64,000 nucleotides of DNA from Tatumella citrea (GTDB taxonomy: Bacteria; Pseudomonadota; Gammaproteobacteria; Enterobacterales; Enterobacteriaceae): positions 1,178,001-1,242,000 of the forward strand of contig NZ_CP015579.1 in NCBI RefSeq assembly GCF_002163585.1, read 5' to 3'. The position numbers and the translations under genes were made by a program. Positions within the stretch are counted from its first letter, which is position 1. Each line of letters opens with the position of its first letter. This document shows positions 18,098-26,774 of this stretch, piece by piece. The notes beneath the pieces were generated by a model. The model was not told the origin of the DNA and made no database searches. It saw only the letters and a list, made by a program, of their open reading frames with translations.

Positions 18098-18760
18098 TTA
18101 ATCTGTCGTTTGATTATTAGTTTCTTTTCCTCCATTATTTAAAATTAACACTGAGGCAAGGTAAATTATGCCAGCCAGAAAGGGGAGTGAGATTATTATA
18201 TCAACAAACCAGGTATCTTTACGTTTATTAATTATTTTTTTTACACTCTCAATTTTAACCACCTCTTTACCGTCAACGGTAGCCTGGATAACCCTTCGTT
18301 TGGTACTTAAAAAACTATAGTTTTGGCTAAACCAGCCAATTCTTGCTGGTTTTCCCTGCCATTGTTCATACAGTTTATGTTTAATATCTACATTCGTCTG
18401 TTTATGTTGTTTTTCTAAATCTTCTATGATTTGACTGTAATAATTTTTATCGATTTCACAAAGGTGAGGGCCAAAATAATTTTGTTTACATGAGAAAAAT
18501 TCAGTGTCTTTTCCTTTTTTTAAGCCTATCTGGTAATATTTTCTTCCCACCTCTCTGTAAGTGAATAGACCTTCAGTATAGTGGATATCTTGTTCTGTCG
18601 GGAGTTGGATTGCTAATACATAAAATACGGGGATAAGCATGGAGTAGATGTAATTGAAAATTGCGGAAAGACAAAGCAGCAAGAGGCCGGCAGGCCTCCC
18701 CAGTATTAAATACTGCTTTCCGGTAATAGCTTTCGGATTTTTTCTGATGCGATTTTCCAT
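18098..18760 (-). CDS. Putative membrane protein, third of three tandem paralogues
   Basis: 220 residues. The ATG at 18758-18760 has an AGGA ribosome site 10 bases upstream. An N-terminal hydrophobic region follows LGRPAG. The middle domain carries DIHYTEGLFTYREVGRKYYQIG, FFSCKQNYFGPHLCEID and WQGKPARIGWFSQNYSFLST. The C-terminal helix is VDIIISLPFLAGIIYL. As the first gene on the minus strand it probably starts an operon of three paralogues plus the RTX gene. The shared Cys pair and the absence of charged residues in the helices fit an inner-membrane protein with a periplasmic domain. Confidence 0.72.
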   Translation of the reverse strand: MENRIRKNPKAITGKQYLILGRPAGLLLLCLSAIFNYIYSMLIPVFYVLAIQLPTEQDIHYTEGLFTYREVGRKYYQIGLKKGKDTEFFSCKQNYFGPHLCEIDKNYYSQIIEDLEKQHKQTNVDIKHKLYEQWQGKPARIGWFSQNYSFLSTKRRVIQATVDGKEVVKIESVKKIINKRKDTWFVDIIISLPFLAGIIYLASVLILNNGGKETNNQTTD

Positions 18761-19217
18761 AATCTATTTTTCCTGGTGGCCTGAAAGATGTGATATCTGG
18801 CTCTGCTCCATGCGAAACTTACTGTTGCAAGGAATTTAGCATAATTAATCTTATATCCTATCAATATCTTAATGATTGACTATAAAATATCACTGCGGAT
18901 ACTCTTCCGGGTATGTGAATATTTCATTTAAGAAAATTAAACACGAAAAAATCTTAAAAATTAAAAAATATGCGAGGGATCAAAATCAGGATGACTGTCT
19001 GTAAGTAATATAAATTAATGAATTAACTGGTAATTTAAAATTAAGCCGTCAGTGAATTAATAATTATTCTTCCCGGGCATCGACAAAAAGTGCTTTTCTT
19101 GCCATTATTTTTGTGTTCACTATGAACTGTGAATGCCAGTGCTAAAACCGGGGTGCCGACTGGGGAGTCGCACTTTGGCGTGTAATCACCGACAGCGAAG
19201 GTCGACATGGATAGTCA
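18761..19217. other. AT-rich divergent control region between the RTX operon and its secretion operon
   Basis: 457 bp without a gene. The stretch 18840-19070 is extremely A+T-rich with many short A and T runs, the kind of DNA bound by H-NS in enterobacteria. Both promoters must lie here, but no single -35/-10 pair stands out. The secretion operon side (19070-19217) is less AT-rich. Confidence 0.5.
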
Positions 19218-20996
19218 ATGGACAAAATGAGAAAGTCTGCATCTGAATTTTCCGGAAGAAACGAGTTAACCGCTGCTGTATTAAGTTGCAAAAAAGAGCT
19301 GTGGAGTATTGTTTTTTTCAGTGTGATTATTAATCTTCTGATGCTGGCTCCTTCGGTTTATATGCTGCAGGTGTATGACAGGGTATTATCTTCCGGAAAT
19401 AAAATGACTCTTATCATGTTAACTGTCATGGTTATCTGGTTATTTTTCTCCATAGGAGTTGTTGAATGGATTCGCAATGTTTTGTTAATTCGGTTGGGGG
19501 CTTATTTAGATACAAAAATAAATAAGCGTATATTTTTCAGTGCATTTGAAGGTTTTCTTCGCCAAAATACTACGCATTCCTCCCAGGCTCTGAATGATCT
19601 AACCCTGTTAAGGCAGTTTGCCAGTGGCAATGCATTATTTGCTTTTTTTGATGCTCCCTGGTTTCCCGTCTACTTGTTGATCATTTTTTGGCTACATCCC
19701 TGGCTGGGGATAATGGCATTGGCCGGAGCAATTATTTTAATTCTGCTGGCGTGGCTGAATCAGCGTCTGACACATGAAGCCATGAATCAGGCAGGATCGA
19801 TCTCTGCCTCAGCAACTCTACAGGCTAACACCTGTTTGCGCCAGGCAGATACCATAACGGCCATGGGCATGCAAGAGGCTATGTACCGCAAATGGTTGAT
19901 ACAGCATGAAGCATTTTTACAGCAACAAAATCTGGTCAGTGAGAAAGGCGCCGCGATTTCAGCTATAACCCGTTTTGTCAGACTGGTACTCCAGTCCGGG
20001 GTATTAGGTCTCGGCGCATTGTTGGTCCTGAATGGTGAAATTACGCCGGGGATGATGATTGCCGGTTCAATCCTGACGGGGCGGGTGCTGGCCCCGGTCG
20101 ATCAACTGATAGCTGTATGGAAAGGCTGGACGCAGGCACTCCAGGCATGGCAACGGTTAAGTGCGTTGTTAGAACAGTTCCCTGCGGGCAGACAGGCTAT
20201 GCCGCTACCTTCACCTTCCGGAAATCTGCGCGTAGATAATCTCTCAGCAAAACTACCGGGCCTGGCTCAATACCCGCTTCGCGATATTAGTTTTGAATTA
20301 CAACCCGGTGACGTGATGATGGTTATGGGTCCTTCCGGTGGCGGGAAATCGACGCTTGCCAGACTGTTGGTGGGTGCAGTTGAACCTTTTATGGGATCAG
20401 TACGGCTGGATGGCGCAGATATTCATCAGTATGACCCGCTGACTCTTGGTCCTTGCCTCGGTTATCTGCCCCAGGATATTCAACTTTTTGAAGGGACTGT
20501 GGCTGAAAATATTGCCCGGTTCTCTGATCCGGATGAAGAAAAAATAGTGACGGCAGCCCGCAATGCAGGGATCCACCGTATGATACTGCAACTGCCAGCG
20601 GGCTACGATACGCTGCTGGGGCCGACCGGGATCATACTTTCAGGTGGTCAGAAACAGCGTTTGGGCCTGGCAAGAGCCCTGTATCACTCCCCGCGAATGA
20701 TAGTACTGGATGAACCGGATGCCAGCCTGGATGATGAGGGTAAACAGGCATTGATTGCTGCCATCAGGGCGCAACAAGTTGCCGGAAGTACACAAATTAT
20801 CATTACTCATACCCGGTTACTGCTGCCCTGCAGCAATAAAATACTGATTCTCACTCACGGACAGATGAGCTATTCAGGCAGCACTCAGCAGTTTATGCAG
20901 AGTATTCGTGCTGCGGAACAGCCAGCGCCAGCCGTCAAAAATCGTCCAACTCCGGACAACATGACAAAATCCACCCGGCCGCCGGGAGTGAACTAA
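19218..20996 (+). CDS. Type I secretion ABC transporter (PrtD family)
   Basis: 592-residue inner-membrane exporter that couples ATP hydrolysis to one-step secretion. A membrane domain (hydrophobic segments about 28-50, 63-85, 148-182, 258-285) precedes the nucleotide-binding domain. That domain has Walker A GPSGGGKST at 371-379, the Q-loop LPQDIQLFEG, the signature LSGGQKQRLGLARAL at 474-488 and Walker B MIVLDEPDASLD at 494-505. It lacks the N-terminal peptidase-like domain of HlyB, so it is of the PrtD/AprD/LipB type. The ATG has only a weak ribosome site. It is the first gene of a three-gene operon, divergent from the RTX operon, its obvious substrate. Confidence 0.93.
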   Translation: MDKMRKSASEFSGRNELTAAVLSCKKELWSIVFFSVIINLLMLAPSVYMLQVYDRVLSSGNKMTLIMLTVMVIWLFFSIGVVEWIRNVLLIRLGAYLDTKINKRIFFSAFEGFLRQNTTHSSQALNDLTLLRQFASGNALFAFFDAPWFPVYLLIIFWLHPWLGIMALAGAIILILLAWLNQRLTHEAMNQAGSISASATLQANTCLRQADTITAMGMQEAMYRKWLIQHEAFLQQQNLVSEKGAAISAITRFVRLVLQSGVLGLGALLVLNGEITPGMMIAGSILTGRVLAPVDQLIAVWKGWTQALQAWQRLSALLEQFPAGRQAMPLPSPSGNLRVDNLSAKLPGLAQYPLRDISFELQPGDVMMVMGPSGGGKSTLARLLVGAVEPFMGSVRLDGADIHQYDPLTLGPCLGYLPQDIQLFEGTVAENIARFSDPDEEKIVTAARNAGIHRMILQLPAGYDTLLGPTGIILSGGQKQRLGLARALYHSPRMIVLDEPDASLDDEGKQALIAAIRAQQVAGSTQIIITHTRLLLPCSNKILILTHGQMSYSGSTQQFMQSIRAAEQPAPAVKNRPTPDNMTKSTRPPGVN

Positions 20997-20997
20997 A

Positions 20998-22323
20998 ATG
21001 TCAAAACCCCCTCAGGCAGAGAAAACTGACTTTCCCCGGCCCCGGAGGCTGATGCATAACGGTGTTGCCATTGTTGCTGTGGTTTTTACCGGTATGTTGG
21101 TCTGGGCGATCCGGGCGCCACTGGATAAAGGAGTGACGGTTCCTGGCGTGGTTATAGTGGCAGAAAACAGAAAGGCGGTGCAGCCTGTGTCAGGAGGAAG
21201 GATAGCCAGGCTTGAAGTAAGTGAAGGACAATATGTCCGGTACGCCCAGAGACTGGTGGTACTCGATGATACCTCCGCGCGAGCTTTACGCGATAATCTG
21301 CGCAATCAGCAATCCGAAGCCAGGGCAACGCTGAGCCGGCTTCTGGCTGAACGTGATAATTTGCCTCTGGTTATCTTCGGGGATGAACCGCTAAAAGCGG
21401 GTACACCCGGGGGCTCACCATTTATTTCAGCGTTACGCACTGCACAGCAACAACTTTTCCTCAGTCGCCGGGCTTCGCGGCAGCAGGAAATCACGGCTAT
21501 TCGCTCAGCAATTAGCGCAATGACCGCTCAAATCGCCGGTGCGCAGGCCATGGCGGATAACTACCAGTCGCAACTTCGTTTGCTTAGTCAGCAACTACAC
21601 AGACTGCGTCCGCTGGCAGAACAGGGGTACGTTGCAGCTAACCGCCTGTCAGAACTGGAGCGGCAATATTTTCAGCTATCAGGAACCCGGCAGCAGGAAA
21701 GCAGCAATATTACCAGCATGCAACAACAGCGCATGGAACTGGAACACAGGTTGATTCAGCATGAGCGCGATTACCAGAAAGAGATCCACAGCCAGTTAAT
21801 TGATATTCAACATGTTCAGCAGGATCTCAGCCAGCGTTTACGCGTGGCTGAATATGAACTCGATAATACAGTGATTACTGCTCCTGCCAGTGGACTGGTG
21901 GTGGGTCTGGCATTACATACCCAGGGAGGGGTTGTCGGGAGCGGGCAAATACTGATGGAGATTGTCCCGGATAAGCAACCGTTGCAGATAGCTGCACAAT
22001 TACCGGTAAATCTGATAGATAAAGTGTCGCCAGGGGCTCAGGTTGAGCTGTTATTTACCGCATTTAATCAAAGTACCACCCCCCGGGTGAGCGGCCGTAT
22101 CAGGTTAGTCGGCGCCGATCAGTTACAAAATCCCACCACCGACCAGCCTTATTACGCCCTCTATATTCAGGTGGAGGGGGAGAATAATGACTTTATTGAA
22201 ACCTTTAACGTCCGCCCGGGAATGCCTGTCGAAGCTTTTGTTCGCACCGGTGAACGTTCACTGTTCAACTACCTGTTTAAACCCTTGTCTGATCGACTGA
22301 AACCGGCGTTTACGGAGGAGTAA
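20998..22323 (+). CDS. Type I secretion membrane fusion protein (HlyD/PrtE family)
   Basis: 441 residues. A short cytoplasmic N-terminus precedes one membrane helix (about residues 22-40, VAIVAVVFTGMLVWAI). Then come the lipoyl half-motif GRIARLEVSEGQYV, a long coiled coil rich in Gln/Arg/Leu (about 95-290), the second lipoyl half with VITAPASGLVVGL, and a beta-barrel domain ending RPGMPVEAFVRTGERSLFNYLFKPL, the standard HlyD-family end. It bridges the ABC transporter and the outer-membrane channel. It starts one base after the transporter stop and its own stop overlaps the next ATG. Confidence 0.93.
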   Translation: MSKPPQAEKTDFPRPRRLMHNGVAIVAVVFTGMLVWAIRAPLDKGVTVPGVVIVAENRKAVQPVSGGRIARLEVSEGQYVRYAQRLVVLDDTSARALRDNLRNQQSEARATLSRLLAERDNLPLVIFGDEPLKAGTPGGSPFISALRTAQQQLFLSRRASRQQEITAIRSAISAMTAQIAGAQAMADNYQSQLRLLSQQLHRLRPLAEQGYVAANRLSELERQYFQLSGTRQQESSNITSMQQQRMELEHRLIQHERDYQKEIHSQLIDIQHVQQDLSQRLRVAEYELDNTVITAPASGLVVGLALHTQGGVVGSGQILMEIVPDKQPLQIAAQLPVNLIDKVSPGAQVELLFTAFNQSTTPRVSGRIRLVGADQLQNPTTDQPYYALYIQVEGENNDFIETFNVRPGMPVEAFVRTGERSLFNYLFKPLSDRLKPAFTEE

Positions 22324-23666
22324 TGATGAAAAACAGAATGCTTCCTTCTCAACAGGCAAGCTATTGCCTGTTAGTGATATTGGCCTGTATTCAGCCAGTG
22401 CACGCGTTGGGGATAACAGAGGCCTGGCAGCGTGCACTGGTGAATGATCCGCAATATCAGTCGGCCATACAGGCCAGTCAGGCAGGTAAGGAACAGGAGT
22501 TTATCGGGCTGGCGGCTTTATTGCCTAAAGTGGTTTATGACTATCAGAAGTCGTATCACGATTCTACGGTCACTTCCGGCAACCGTAGTACTGAACGCCA
22601 GTACGGTAGCTATGTATCGTCGCTATCCTTACGTCAGCCGCTGCTGGATTATGAAAGCTGGTCAGTTTACCGACAGGGGACTGCGGGTGCAGAACAGGCA
22701 AAACAGCTAATGCGGGATCAACAGCAGAGATTACTGCTGCGTTTATTCAACGCCTATACGGCGGCCTTGTATCACGCAGAACTGAATGAACTGGTGTTGC
22801 AACAACAACGAGTTTTCACCGAACAGCATCAACTCAACCAGCGGCTGTATCAGGCCGGCGAAGGAACACTGACCGATATCCTTGAAACAGAGGCCCGGAT
22901 AAATCTGGCCTGTGCGGAGCAGATAGCGGCACAAAACAATCTGGACCTCAGCCTGCAGGAGCTGCAATTAATCACCGGAACAGCGGTGACCATCGAAGAA
23001 CTTACTCCGCTGCTGAAAAATCCGGGGTTACTACTCTCAGAATCTAACGGCTACCCGCACTGGCTGGCACTGGCCATAAAACACAATGCGCAACTGCAGG
23101 CGCTTAATTATTCTCTTGAGGTGGCTAAGCATGAAATTGAAAAGCAGCGCGCCGGGCATTTTCCGCAGGCGAGCCTGGTGGTCAGCTACAGAAACACCTA
23201 TTCGGACGGTGAATCAAATTATCATCAGCGCTATGACACAGGGACAGTGGGTATACAAATCAGTATGCCGATTTTTTCCGGTGGCGGCACAGCTGCAGCA
23301 ACCCGCCGTGCTCAGGCACAATATCAGCAAGCCATTCATGGTAAGGACTTACAAAACAATGAAATTCGCAAACAGATACGTAAACAGTACCATCTGCTAA
23401 ACAGCTCCCGGGCAAAAATTGCCGCCTATCAGCTGGCTGAACGTACTCAGCAGACTCTGATAGTGGCGACAAAGAGCAGTGTTCGGGGAGGGGAACGTAT
23501 CAATCAGGATGTGTTGAATGCAGAACTGCAGCTTAGCTCGGTACAAAGGGATCTGTCGGAAGCCCGTTACAGTGCGGTCTCAGCCTGGCTGGAACTGCAT
23601 TATTACGCAGGGTTAGTGGATGGTAAGGTGTTGCAGCAACTCGCCTCATTATTTGAACGTCGGTAA
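22323..23666 (+). CDS. TolC-like outer-membrane channel of the type I system (PrtF family)
   Basis: 447 residues with a signal peptide (MMKNRMLPSQQ, hydrophobic core, cleavage expected after VHA near residue 28). The mature protein has the twofold repeat of outer-membrane efflux proteins, beginning GITEAWQRALVNDPQYQSA and repeating at HWLALAIKHNAQLQALNYSLEVA. It includes the heptad-rich helices of the periplasmic tunnel and the equatorial TGTA region. It overlaps the membrane fusion gene by one base (TAATG), completing a transporter-adaptor-channel operon. A dedicated channel implies that the RTX export system does not rely on the housekeeping TolC. Confidence 0.93.
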   Translation: MMKNRMLPSQQASYCLLVILACIQPVHALGITEAWQRALVNDPQYQSAIQASQAGKEQEFIGLAALLPKVVYDYQKSYHDSTVTSGNRSTERQYGSYVSSLSLRQPLLDYESWSVYRQGTAGAEQAKQLMRDQQQRLLLRLFNAYTAALYHAELNELVLQQQRVFTEQHQLNQRLYQAGEGTLTDILETEARINLACAEQIAAQNNLDLSLQELQLITGTAVTIEELTPLLKNPGLLLSESNGYPHWLALAIKHNAQLQALNYSLEVAKHEIEKQRAGHFPQASLVVSYRNTYSDGESNYHQRYDTGTVGIQISMPIFSGGGTAAATRRAQAQYQQAIHGKDLQNNEIRKQIRKQYHLLNSSRAKIAAYQLAERTQQTLIVATKSSVRGGERINQDVLNAELQLSSVQRDLSEARYSAVSAWLELHYYAGLVDGKVLQQLASLFERR

Positions 23667-23827
23667 ACCGCAGGCCAGTGGCTCTGAATATTGGCTTAAA
23701 GCCTGACGGGTGGTTAAACAGTGTTAGTCAGCCTATCTCGTGGAGTGCTGGCAATGAGCGCTGCACTGCCAGCAACGGATACGTCACCGCGGCTGGCAGA
23801 ACAGGATGGTGCTATCTGTTCAGCTTT

Positions 23828-24733
23828 TCAGCTGAAAAACTCATTCAGTGCACTGGCCAGTGCAGCGGGTTGTTCATCCGGAATAAAATGGCCACTGTGC
23901 GCAATGGTTATTGCGGTAACATTCTCTGAAAACTGGCATAACGGAGCAGCCATATCGGCTATTGAGCCCTGATCAGCACTGACCGCCAGCAGAGGAACTG
24001 TCAGTTTGCCCTGGTCACGAAGTTGTCGGTTCTGTTCTGCAGACAGTGCTATTTCACGATAAGGGGCCAGGCCTGCACGTAATGCTCCTTCCTTGCGAAA
24101 AATCCGCAAATACTCCGCCATATCTCCGTCGGTGAAAACCATAGGGCTCACAGTTTTACGGCGTAAAAACCATTCCAGATAAATATCTTCACGTCCACGA
24201 ATCAGGGATTCAGGCAAATCAGGTACCAGATGAAAGGCAAAGTGCCACAGTTTCCAGGCATTATCCGGAGAAACCGGTAAAGCCTCCGGTAAGGTAATCC
24301 CGGGGATACCTGCATCCAGCAAAGCCAGTTTTTTAACCTGCTGGCTATATTTCATGGCATAGGGCCAGGCCACCCAGGCGCCGACATCATGTGCTGCCAG
24401 AGAGTAACGTTCTATACCTAAAATTTGCATCAGTGCATGAATTTTCCCTGCCAGCGCCAGCGTATCATAACCATGTAAAGGTTTGTCGGAATCGCCCTGG
24501 CCTGGTAAATCAGGTGCAATAATCCGGAAACGCTCAGCAAGGTGTGGCATCACTTTATGCCATGCATACCAGCTCTGGGGAAATCCTGCCAGCAGCAACA
24601 AAACTTCGCCCTGCGGATTTCCGCCACTGACATAATGTATTCTTACTCCTTCAACCGTCTGGTAGTAGTGATTGAATCCGGGTAGCTGGTCGACCGGCTG
24701 TGACCAGCAATGTGAGTTGGTAGTGTCTGGCAT
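23828..24733 (-). CDS. Alpha/beta hydrolase, epoxide-hydrolase-like
   Basis: 301 residues from the ATG at 24731-24733, preceded by AAGGAG at ideal spacing; an upstream ATG would bypass this site. The alpha/beta hydrolase core has the nucleophile motif AAHDVGAW with Asp116 (the Asp nucleophile of epoxide hydrolases and dehalogenases), the acid at LLDAG, and the base His near residue 282 in HSGHFIPDEQP. The usual oxyanion-side HGxP reads AGFP, so the family His is replaced by Ala. The cap domain lies at roughly 150-235. No export signal. Palindromic operator-like repeats lie upstream. The substrate is unknown. Confidence 0.82.
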   Translation of the reverse strand: MPDTTNSHCWSQPVDQLPGFNHYYQTVEGVRIHYVSGGNPQGEVLLLLAGFPQSWYAWHKVMPHLAERFRIIAPDLPGQGDSDKPLHGYDTLALAGKIHALMQILGIERYSLAAHDVGAWVAWPYAMKYSQQVKKLALLDAGIPGITLPEALPVSPDNAWKLWHFAFHLVPDLPESLIRGREDIYLEWFLRRKTVSPMVFTDGDMAEYLRIFRKEGALRAGLAPYREIALSAEQNRQLRDQGKLTVPLLAVSADQGSIADMAAPLCQFSENVTAITIAHSGHFIPDEQPAALASALNEFFS

Positions 24734-24756
24734 AAAGGTCTCCTTATATTTTAAAA

Positions 24757-24773
24757 TGATCATTTCCTTATTT
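24757..24773. promoter_or_regulatory. Operator-like half palindrome TGATCATTTCCTTATTT
   Basis: Located 24-40 bp before the hydrolase start. It is an exact 17-bp inverted copy of 24832-24848 and shares the TGATCA core with the full palindrome there, so it is likely a second binding site for the same regulator, overlapping the hydrolase promoter. Confidence 0.55.
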
Positions 24774-24835
24774 GATGGGGTTTTTACGACCAGTTAATTT
24801 GATTCTAATTAGCTGGCATCAATAGATATAAAAAT

Positions 24836-24855
24836 AAGGAAATGATCAATTCCTT
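24836..24855. promoter_or_regulatory. Operator-like palindrome AAGGAAATGATCAATTCCTT
   Basis: A 20-bp dyad AAGGAA-n-TGATCA-n-TTCCTT, perfect except for the two n positions. This is the size and symmetry expected for a TetR- or MarR-type repressor. The hydrolase gene is the nearest gene on one side; on the other is an apparent regulator remnant. Confidence 0.6.
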
Positions 24856-25055
24856 AATGGTTGCATATCTGAACGGAAATGAAAAGAGGAAATCGTTGGC
24901 CGCAGACAGAAGAGTGTCGCCGTGAGTCTGATTCTCCGGAGTATGGCTGATATAGCTGCGGAGCGCATTAGCAGTGGTTTTACACCGAAAACTATTAAGC
25001 TGAAACAGCCCGAATCTGGCAGGTAATGTTTGAACTGATGATTGGTGTTAATAAA
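24856..25055 (+). other. Short stretch with a possible regulator remnant
   Basis: The plus-strand frames after the palindrome are broken, but one piece (about 24920-25024) reads SLILRSMADIAAERISSG before a TAA at 25024-25026. This resembles the helix-turn-helix start of a TetR-type repressor (MADIA, S-G). If so, the regulator of the hydrolase has decayed. The call is weak. Confidence 0.3.
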
Positions 25056-25328
25056 CTATTTAATATAGGAATCAAGTATTTTCAGTACTACATCCAGATC
25101 TTCCTCGCGTTTTTGAACTTCATCCTCATGAACAATATGCTCTGTTAAATGCCCTTTGATGACTTCACGCATTAAACCATTTACGGCGCCTCTTATGGCT
25201 GCAATTTGCTGCAAGACTTCCGCGCAGTCGTGAGGTTCATCCAGCATATTTTTCAGAGCAGCTACCTGTCCCTGGATTTTACTGGCTCGGTTTTTAAGTT
25301 TTTGTTTTTCCTGAGTAGTATGTGACAT
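25056..25328 (-). CDS. rcnR: Ni(II)/Co(II)-responsive repressor RcnR
   Basis: 90-residue all-helical repressor of the CsoR/RcnR family, nearly identical along its length to E. coli Rcn[33 protein letters not shown] begins the protein; the metal ligands Cys35 ([10 protein letters not shown]) and His60/His64 ([10 protein letters not shown]) are present, with His3 at the N-terminus. It binds DNA without metal and releases the rcnA promoter on binding nickel or cobalt. Divergent from rcnA, with two G-tract operators in between. Confidence 0.96.
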   Translation of the reverse strand: MSHTTQEKQKLKNRASKIQGQVAALKNMLDEPHDCAEVLQQIAAIRGAVNGLMREVIKGHLTEHIVHEDEVQKREEDLDVVLKILDSYIK

Positions 25329-25379
25329 TTCGAGGTTCCTGCAGGAGGTGGTATAGGCATTATTATATCATCACTGGTC

Positions 25380-25395
25380 TACAGGGGGGGGAGTA
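25380..25395. promoter_or_regulatory. RcnR operator 1 (TACA-G8-AGTA)
   Basis: A G-tract flanked by TAC and AGTA inverted ends, the binding pattern known for RcnR (TACT-Gn-AGTA). It lies between rcnR and rcnA. Confidence 0.75.
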
Positions 25396-25400
25396 TATTA

Positions 25401-25415
25401 TACTGGGGGGGAGTA
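25401..25415. promoter_or_regulatory. RcnR operator 2 (TACT-G7-AGTA)
   Basis: Perfect TACT/AGTA inverted ends around seven G, only 5 bp from operator 1 and 38 bp before the rcnA start. A pair of closely spaced sites as in the E. coli rcnR-rcnA region. Confidence 0.8.
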
Positions 25416-25452
25416 GATTGCTGCTCTCTATTGTTAACCAGGACATTTTTAT

Positions 25453-26604
25453 ATGACCGAATTTACCGCTCTCCTCCAGCAAGGCAATGCGTGGTTTTTT
25501 ATTCCAGGGGCTATTCTGCTTGGAGTGCTTCATGGACTGGAACCGGGGCACTCGAAAACTATGATGGCGGCTTTTATCATCGCCATAAAAGGCACTACCC
25601 GACAGGCTGTGATGCTGGGGTTGGCAGCAACACTTTCACACACCGCTATTGTCTGGTTAATTGCGTTTGGCGGGATGATGATCAGCCACAAATTTACCGC
25701 TGAATCTGCCGAACCCTGGCTACAACTGATTTCCGCAGTCATTATTCTGGGGACCGCTGGCTGGATGTTCTGGCAAACCTGGCGCGGAGAAAGAAACTGG
25801 CTGGCAGGTATGAACACTCATGAACATTCGCCGCATGGTGATGTAAAACGAATTGATACTGGTCACGGCGCTGTAGAACTATCGGTGGCAGGTGAAGGGC
25901 AGCTTGCCCGTTGGCAGTTTCGTACGCTAAGCGGCCGAAAATGGCAGGCAGGGGACGTCTCATTAGTTATTCCGGGTCAACAGAGTACATTCTCGCAGAT
26001 TTACAAGTTTGTTGATCACGGGGATTACCTGGAATCTGTTTACCCGGTTCCGGAGTCGCGCCGGTTTAGTGTTCGATTGTCTCTGGGACATCATGGCCAT
26101 CATCATGATTATGATTTGAACTATGGTGACCACGACCACGACCACGACCACGACCATAACCATAACCATGACCACGATAATGGTACGTTATCTGCAGGCA
26201 TTGGCAGGAACCTGCAGGAATATCAGGATACCCATGAACTGGCTCATGCTAATGATATCAAACGGCGTTTTACCGGGCAAAAAGTAGGCAACTGGCAAAT
26301 CCTGTTGTTTGGGTTGACTGGCGGACTCATTCCCTGCCCGGCGGCTATTACTGTGTTATTAATCTGCCTGCAGCTCAAAGCTCTGGCTCTGGGGGCAACC
26401 CTGGTCATTTGCTTTAGTATTGGCCTGGCATTGACATTGGTTTCTGTGGGAGTGGGTGCGGCGATAAGTGTGCGGCAGGTTGCTAAACGATGGAAAGGTT
26501 TTAATACCATAGCCCGCAGAGCTCCTTATTTTTCGAGTGTATTAATTGCGGTCACGGGAATCTATATGGGAATCCACGGTTGGAGTGCTCTGGCCCATCA
26601 GTAA
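25453..26604 (+). CDS. rcnA: Nickel/cobalt efflux protein RcnA
   Basis: Inner-membrane exporter of Ni and Co ions, NicO family, 383 residues. N-terminal helices begin with the conserved HGLEPGHSKTMMAAFIIA metal motif (about residues 29-46). A cytoplasmic or periplasmic loop holds a low-complexity His/Asp segment (about 215-242, repeated DHDHDH and NHNHD) that should bind metal. The second half carries LFGLTGGLIPCPAAITVLL and four further helices. The loop between the halves is longer than in E. coli RcnA (about 275 residues), with an extra domain at roughly 130-210 that I do not recognise. Controlled by divergent rcnR. Confidence 0.93.
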   Translation: MTEFTALLQQGNAWFFIPGAILLGVLHGLEPGHSKTMMAAFIIAIKGTTRQAVMLGLAATLSHTAIVWLIAFGGMMISHKFTAESAEPWLQLISAVIILGTAGWMFWQTWRGERNWLAGMNTHEHSPHGDVKRIDTGHGAVELSVAGEGQLARWQFRTLSGRKWQAGDVSLVIPGQQSTFSQIYKFVDHGDYLESVYPVPESRRFSVRLSLGHHGHHHDYDLNYGDHDHDHDHDHNHNHDHDNGTLSAGIGRNLQEYQDTHELAHANDIKRRFTGQKVGNWQILLFGLTGGLIPCPAAITVLLICLQLKALALGATLVICFSIGLALTLVSVGVGAAISVRQVAKRWKGFNTIARRAPYFSSVLIAVTGIYMGIHGWSALAHQ

Positions 26605-26774
26605 AACGAATTTGCCTGAGTTGCCTTTAGGTCTGATGTTTGGGGACAGAACAGCGTGCCTGTTCTGTTAGCTTCTGATTTTATCCGGCAGCAACATACG
26701 GGTGCTTTGGTAACGTTAAATGCCAGACCCGACCTGTAATGGTGTCAGACATAAGTCGCGCCTTACCCCCGGCC

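Noticed and set aside
25381..25415. Two runs of G as possible sequencing artefacts or G-quadruplex
   Set aside because: They match the known RcnR operator pattern in the right place, which explains them fully.
25963..26175. Minus-strand frame rich in Met-Val repeats
   Set aside because: It is the antisense of the Asp/His-repeat of rcnA, a low-complexity shadow with no gene signals.
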